Source: Rickettsiella sp.
GTDB taxonomy: Bacteria > Pseudomonadota > Gammaproteobacteria > Diplorickettsiales > Diplorickettsiaceae
Assembly (NCBI GenBank): GCA_031119195.1
Contig: JAVHYG010000003.1
Location: forward strand, 1-28,354
Direction: 5' to 3'
Length of the DNA: 28,354 nt
Shown piece after piece: positions 26,644 to 28,354 of the stretch. A program made the translations under genes and the position numbers. A model generated the notes under the pieces. That model did not search any database. It had not been told where the DNA came from and worked only from the letters and a program-made list of their open reading frames with translations. The stretch's first letter is position 1; each line of letters starts with the position of its first letter.

Positions 26644-26971
26644 TGACCATCATCGTGTTAATGACGACAAACCTTAATGATATTTGTTAACTTCTCAACT
26701 AATATAAATAGGATTAAGCAATATAAAATATCCATGATCAAACTTACCCTACTTCTTAGCATCTGCTGGTAAGGAATTCATATGTGCTTGCTTAAATACA
26801 AGAAAATCTTTGGATATTATTACTAAAATAAGCGATACCACGCGGTAGTAATTGGTTTGACAATCTAGTTTGCGAGAATCAAAGTTATATGTATTTATAA
26901 GGGCTTCGTGGTACAGTATGAGTATTATCTATACTTTAAAAAATAAAGGTTTTTTTCTAGTTCAACTGGGG
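26644..26971. other. Gene-poor gap between gpmI and the membrane protein
   Basis: I find no gene of credible length on either strand in this stretch. A 7-base inverted pair TACCACG (26836-26842) and CGTGGTA (26907-26913) is present but could be chance. A small RNA cannot be excluded from sequence alone. Confidence 0.5.
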
Positions 26972-27000
26972 TTGACGATAAAACGCTTCGCTTTTAAAAT
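26972..27000 (+). promoter_or_regulatory. Good sigma-70-type promoter before the 250-residue membrane protein
   Basis: TTGACG (26972-26977) and TAAAAT (26995-27000) are spaced by exactly 17 bases, each one base from consensus. Transcription would begin near 27007, about 20 bases before the ATG at 27027. A short GGA (27014-27016) is the only ribosome-site candidate. Confidence 0.7.
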
Positions 27001-27026
27001 GAATATTTATCATGGAAAATAACTAA

Positions 27027-27779
27027 ATGGATATTAAAATCTCTGCTTCATCTGAATCCCTTATAAATCATCTTCTTGCTTTAGAATCTCTGAATTCTTG
27101 TAAAAAAGAAAAAGTTTTTATTAATTACTGTATTGAACAAATAGAAAAAATCGCTATTATCCGTTTCAATCTTAAATATTTATCTGGTTTAGAAAAAGAA
27201 ATTGAACAGCTTAATAACACAGAAGATGAGTTTACATCAAACCTTTACCGCTTAATTACTTATTTTCAAATAATAGATAATTACCAGCATCTAAATTCCT
27301 TATTTCGTTTTTTTACGGTTCTTTCTTGTTTCTTAGCCTTAACAACCATCGGCTTGGTTATGAGTGTTATGATCATAGGTGCTACGCTAACGCCTCTGGC
27401 CGGTATATTATTGACCTTTGCCGTAGCTTCTTCTTTCATTATTTTTCAAACAAGCGCTTCCATTCTAGGTAAATCCTCATTCTTATCCTACATGGAAGAC
27501 AAAATAGCTGTTTTAACCCAAACTTTAAAAAGAATAACTATCAGTTTAGATCAAGATATCAGCTCACTCGAAAGTAAAATAAATTACAAAGAAATCAATA
27601 ATCCAAAATTCGCACCATCCAGCGCTCCCGCTTTTTACTTTCAAAACGCTACCTCCAACCATTTAAAGCCTACCTACCTTACATCTACGATAAATTTTTT
27701 CAAAAAAAATGAGCTCAAAGAACAAAATATTTCAGCAAAAAACTATTATAAGATGGCGAATCAATCTTTTTCTCGTTAG
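27027..27779 (+). CDS. Hypothetical protein with two membrane segments
   Basis: I do not recognise this 250-residue protein. Residues 1-90 are predicted helical and charged, with a coiled-coil-like stretch (LKYLSGLEKEIEQLNNTEDEF). A hydrophobic hairpin follows at about 95-150: one helix FFTVLSCFLALTTIGLVMSV, a short turn, and a second LAGILLTFAVASSFIIF. The last 100 residues are polar, starting with a helix (MEDKIAVLTQTLKRITISLD) and ending in an Asn/Lys/Ser-rich tail. There is no cleavable signal peptide. It stands alone behind its own promoter, as many secreted membrane effectors of intracellular bacteria do, but effector status is speculation. No terminator is visible after it. Confidence 0.7.
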   Translation: MDIKISASSESLINHLLALESLNSCKKEKVFINYCIEQIEKIAIIRFNLKYLSGLEKEIEQLNNTEDEFTSNLYRLITYFQIIDNYQHLNSLFRFFTVLSCFLALTTIGLVMSVMIIGATLTPLAGILLTFAVASSFIIFQTSASILGKSSFLSYMEDKIAVLTQTLKRITISLDQDISSLESKINYKEINNPKFAPSSAPAFYFQNATSNHLKPTYLTSTINFFKKNELKEQNISAKNYYKMANQSFSR

Positions 27780-28242
27780 ACGACAGCACACTCTAATTTT
27801 ATTTCTATACAACCGGGATGAAGTCTTGCGTTAAATAATAATATCAGCAAAAAATAAGGCATGTCTCTAAAAGCTAAATTATATATATATGTTCAAATAA
27901 TTGTCTAATTGCTACATTAGACCTCTTGCCCTCATTTGGCACGATCATGGTCATATAAGCGGTATTTCTGCGTTTTGTTACTCACATACCCTTACGGTAT
28001 TAAAAAATCCACGCTTTCTGACTCATCCTCACTAAATGACGTGACGCACCTCAGTTCAAACTCGCAAATTTACTAAAGTAAATTAAACTATAAAAAGAAC
28101 CTTTAAAAATAGAACCTTTAAAAATAGAACCTTTAAAAATAAGACCCACAGCGCTAATAGAAAAATATCCATGCGCCTCAAAAAATAGTGCTTATATACT
28201 TCTAATTTATAGAAATCTATTTAAGCGAGGAATAAGTTTCTC
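27780..28242. other. Gene-poor gap with hairpins
   Basis: No credible gene is visible on either strand. It holds a perfect hairpin GTCTAAT (27903-27909) / ATTAGAC (27916-27922), a short stem ATACC/GGTAT near 27988-28002, and a triplicated 15-bp unit near the right end. It may contain a dispersed repeat or the remnant of a mobile element, but I cannot identify one. Confidence 0.5.
28096..28140 (+). repeat. Three perfect tandem copies of a 15-bp unit
   Basis: AGAACCTTTAAAAAT is repeated exactly at 28096-28110, 28111-28125 and 28126-28140, about 100 bases upstream of the last gene. A fourth copy begins to diverge immediately after. It is a potential slippage site near the promoter region of that gene. 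Confidence 0.92.
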
Positions 28243-28354
28243 ATGCGATTAAAAATTATCCCTCTATTGCTTCTTAGTTGTGCTTTACTAGGTTTTAGTA
28301 CGCCATTTTTGAATACTCCCACCAAAACAAAAACAACACCAGTGAAACCAGAAG
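28243..28354 (+). CDS. Start of an exported protein, cut by the window edge
   Basis: Only the first 37 codons are present. The N-terminus MRLKIIPLLLLSCALLGFS is a Sec-type signal or anchor (two basic residues, then a hydrophobic run), followed by a Thr/Lys/Pro-rich linker (PTKTKTTPVKPE). GCGAGGA about 11 bases before the ATG is a plausible ribosome site. The linker suggests a periplasmic or surface domain beyond the window; identity unknown. Confidence 0.65.
   Translation, partial: MRLKIIPLLLLSCALLGFSTPFLNTPTKTKTTPVKPE

Noticed and set aside
26734..26772. A 12-codon frame MIKLTLLLSICW
   Set aside because: It looks like the start of a signal peptide but ends at once, has no good ribosome site, and no continuation is visible in other frames; too short to call a pseudogene.
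28096..28140. CRISPR-like array
   Set aside because: The 15-bp units are directly adjacent with no spacers and only three copies; this is a simple tandem repeat.

Overview
This window looks like chromosomal DNA of an AT-rich, probably host-associated gammaproteobacterium. The best guess is the Legionellales/Coxiellaceae side (a Rickettsiella- or Diplorickettsia-like bacterium). The evidence is gene content only: gammaproteobacterial core genes (yadG/yadH, zapE, rodA-mltB-rlpA, lgt, gpmI) sit beside an RMND1/DUF155 protein, a lysine-tailed HU-like protein and a very large toxin-like protein of a kind known from arthropod endosymbionts. No 16S or other phylogenetic marker is present, so the genus is an inference.

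Layout. (1) Positions 1-10.37 kb are accessory in character: the end of an unrecognised gene, a perfect 30-bp palindrome, a minus-strand metallopeptidase of the QEGLA/DUF1704 (MATCAP-like) family, a divergent 2303-residue protein with PD-(D/E)XK nuclease modules and a toxin-like remainder, and a coiled-coil membrane protein built from 11-residue repeats. (2) 10.37-13.09 kb, minus strand: yadG-yadH-hemH, an ABC exporter pair followed by ferrochelatase. (3) 13.26-15.0 kb, plus strand: alpha/beta hydrolase and zapE, overlapping by 4 bp. (4) 15.1-17.5 kb, minus strand: HU-like protein, RMND1-like protein, periplasmic L,D-transpeptidase. (5) 17.8-26.6 kb, plus strand: an envelope cluster of rodA, mltB, rlpA, a GT87 glycosyltransferase, lgt, a MATE exporter and gpmI. 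The mltB-rlpA gap is packed with palindromes. (6) 26.6-28.35 kb: two gene-poor gaps, a two-membrane-segment hypothetical protein behind a good sigma-70-type promoter, and the start of a secreted protein cut by the window edge.

How the genes fit together. rodA, mltB, rlpA, lgt and the L,D-transpeptidase all concern peptidoglycan or lipoprotein maturation; Lgt would lipidate RlpA and possibly MltB. The most unusual locus is 0.9-10.3 kb. The giant protein carries two intact PD-(D/E)XK motifs of the PDDEXK_9 type, as in CifB-type cytoplasmic-incompatibility factors. They alternate with two degenerate-looking copies and are followed by a long toxin-like region containing two furin-type sites. No CifA-like partner is recognisable next to it. 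Its divergent neighbour belongs to the family of the animal tubulin tyrosine carboxypeptidases. Together they are candidates for host-acting proteins; that role is inference.
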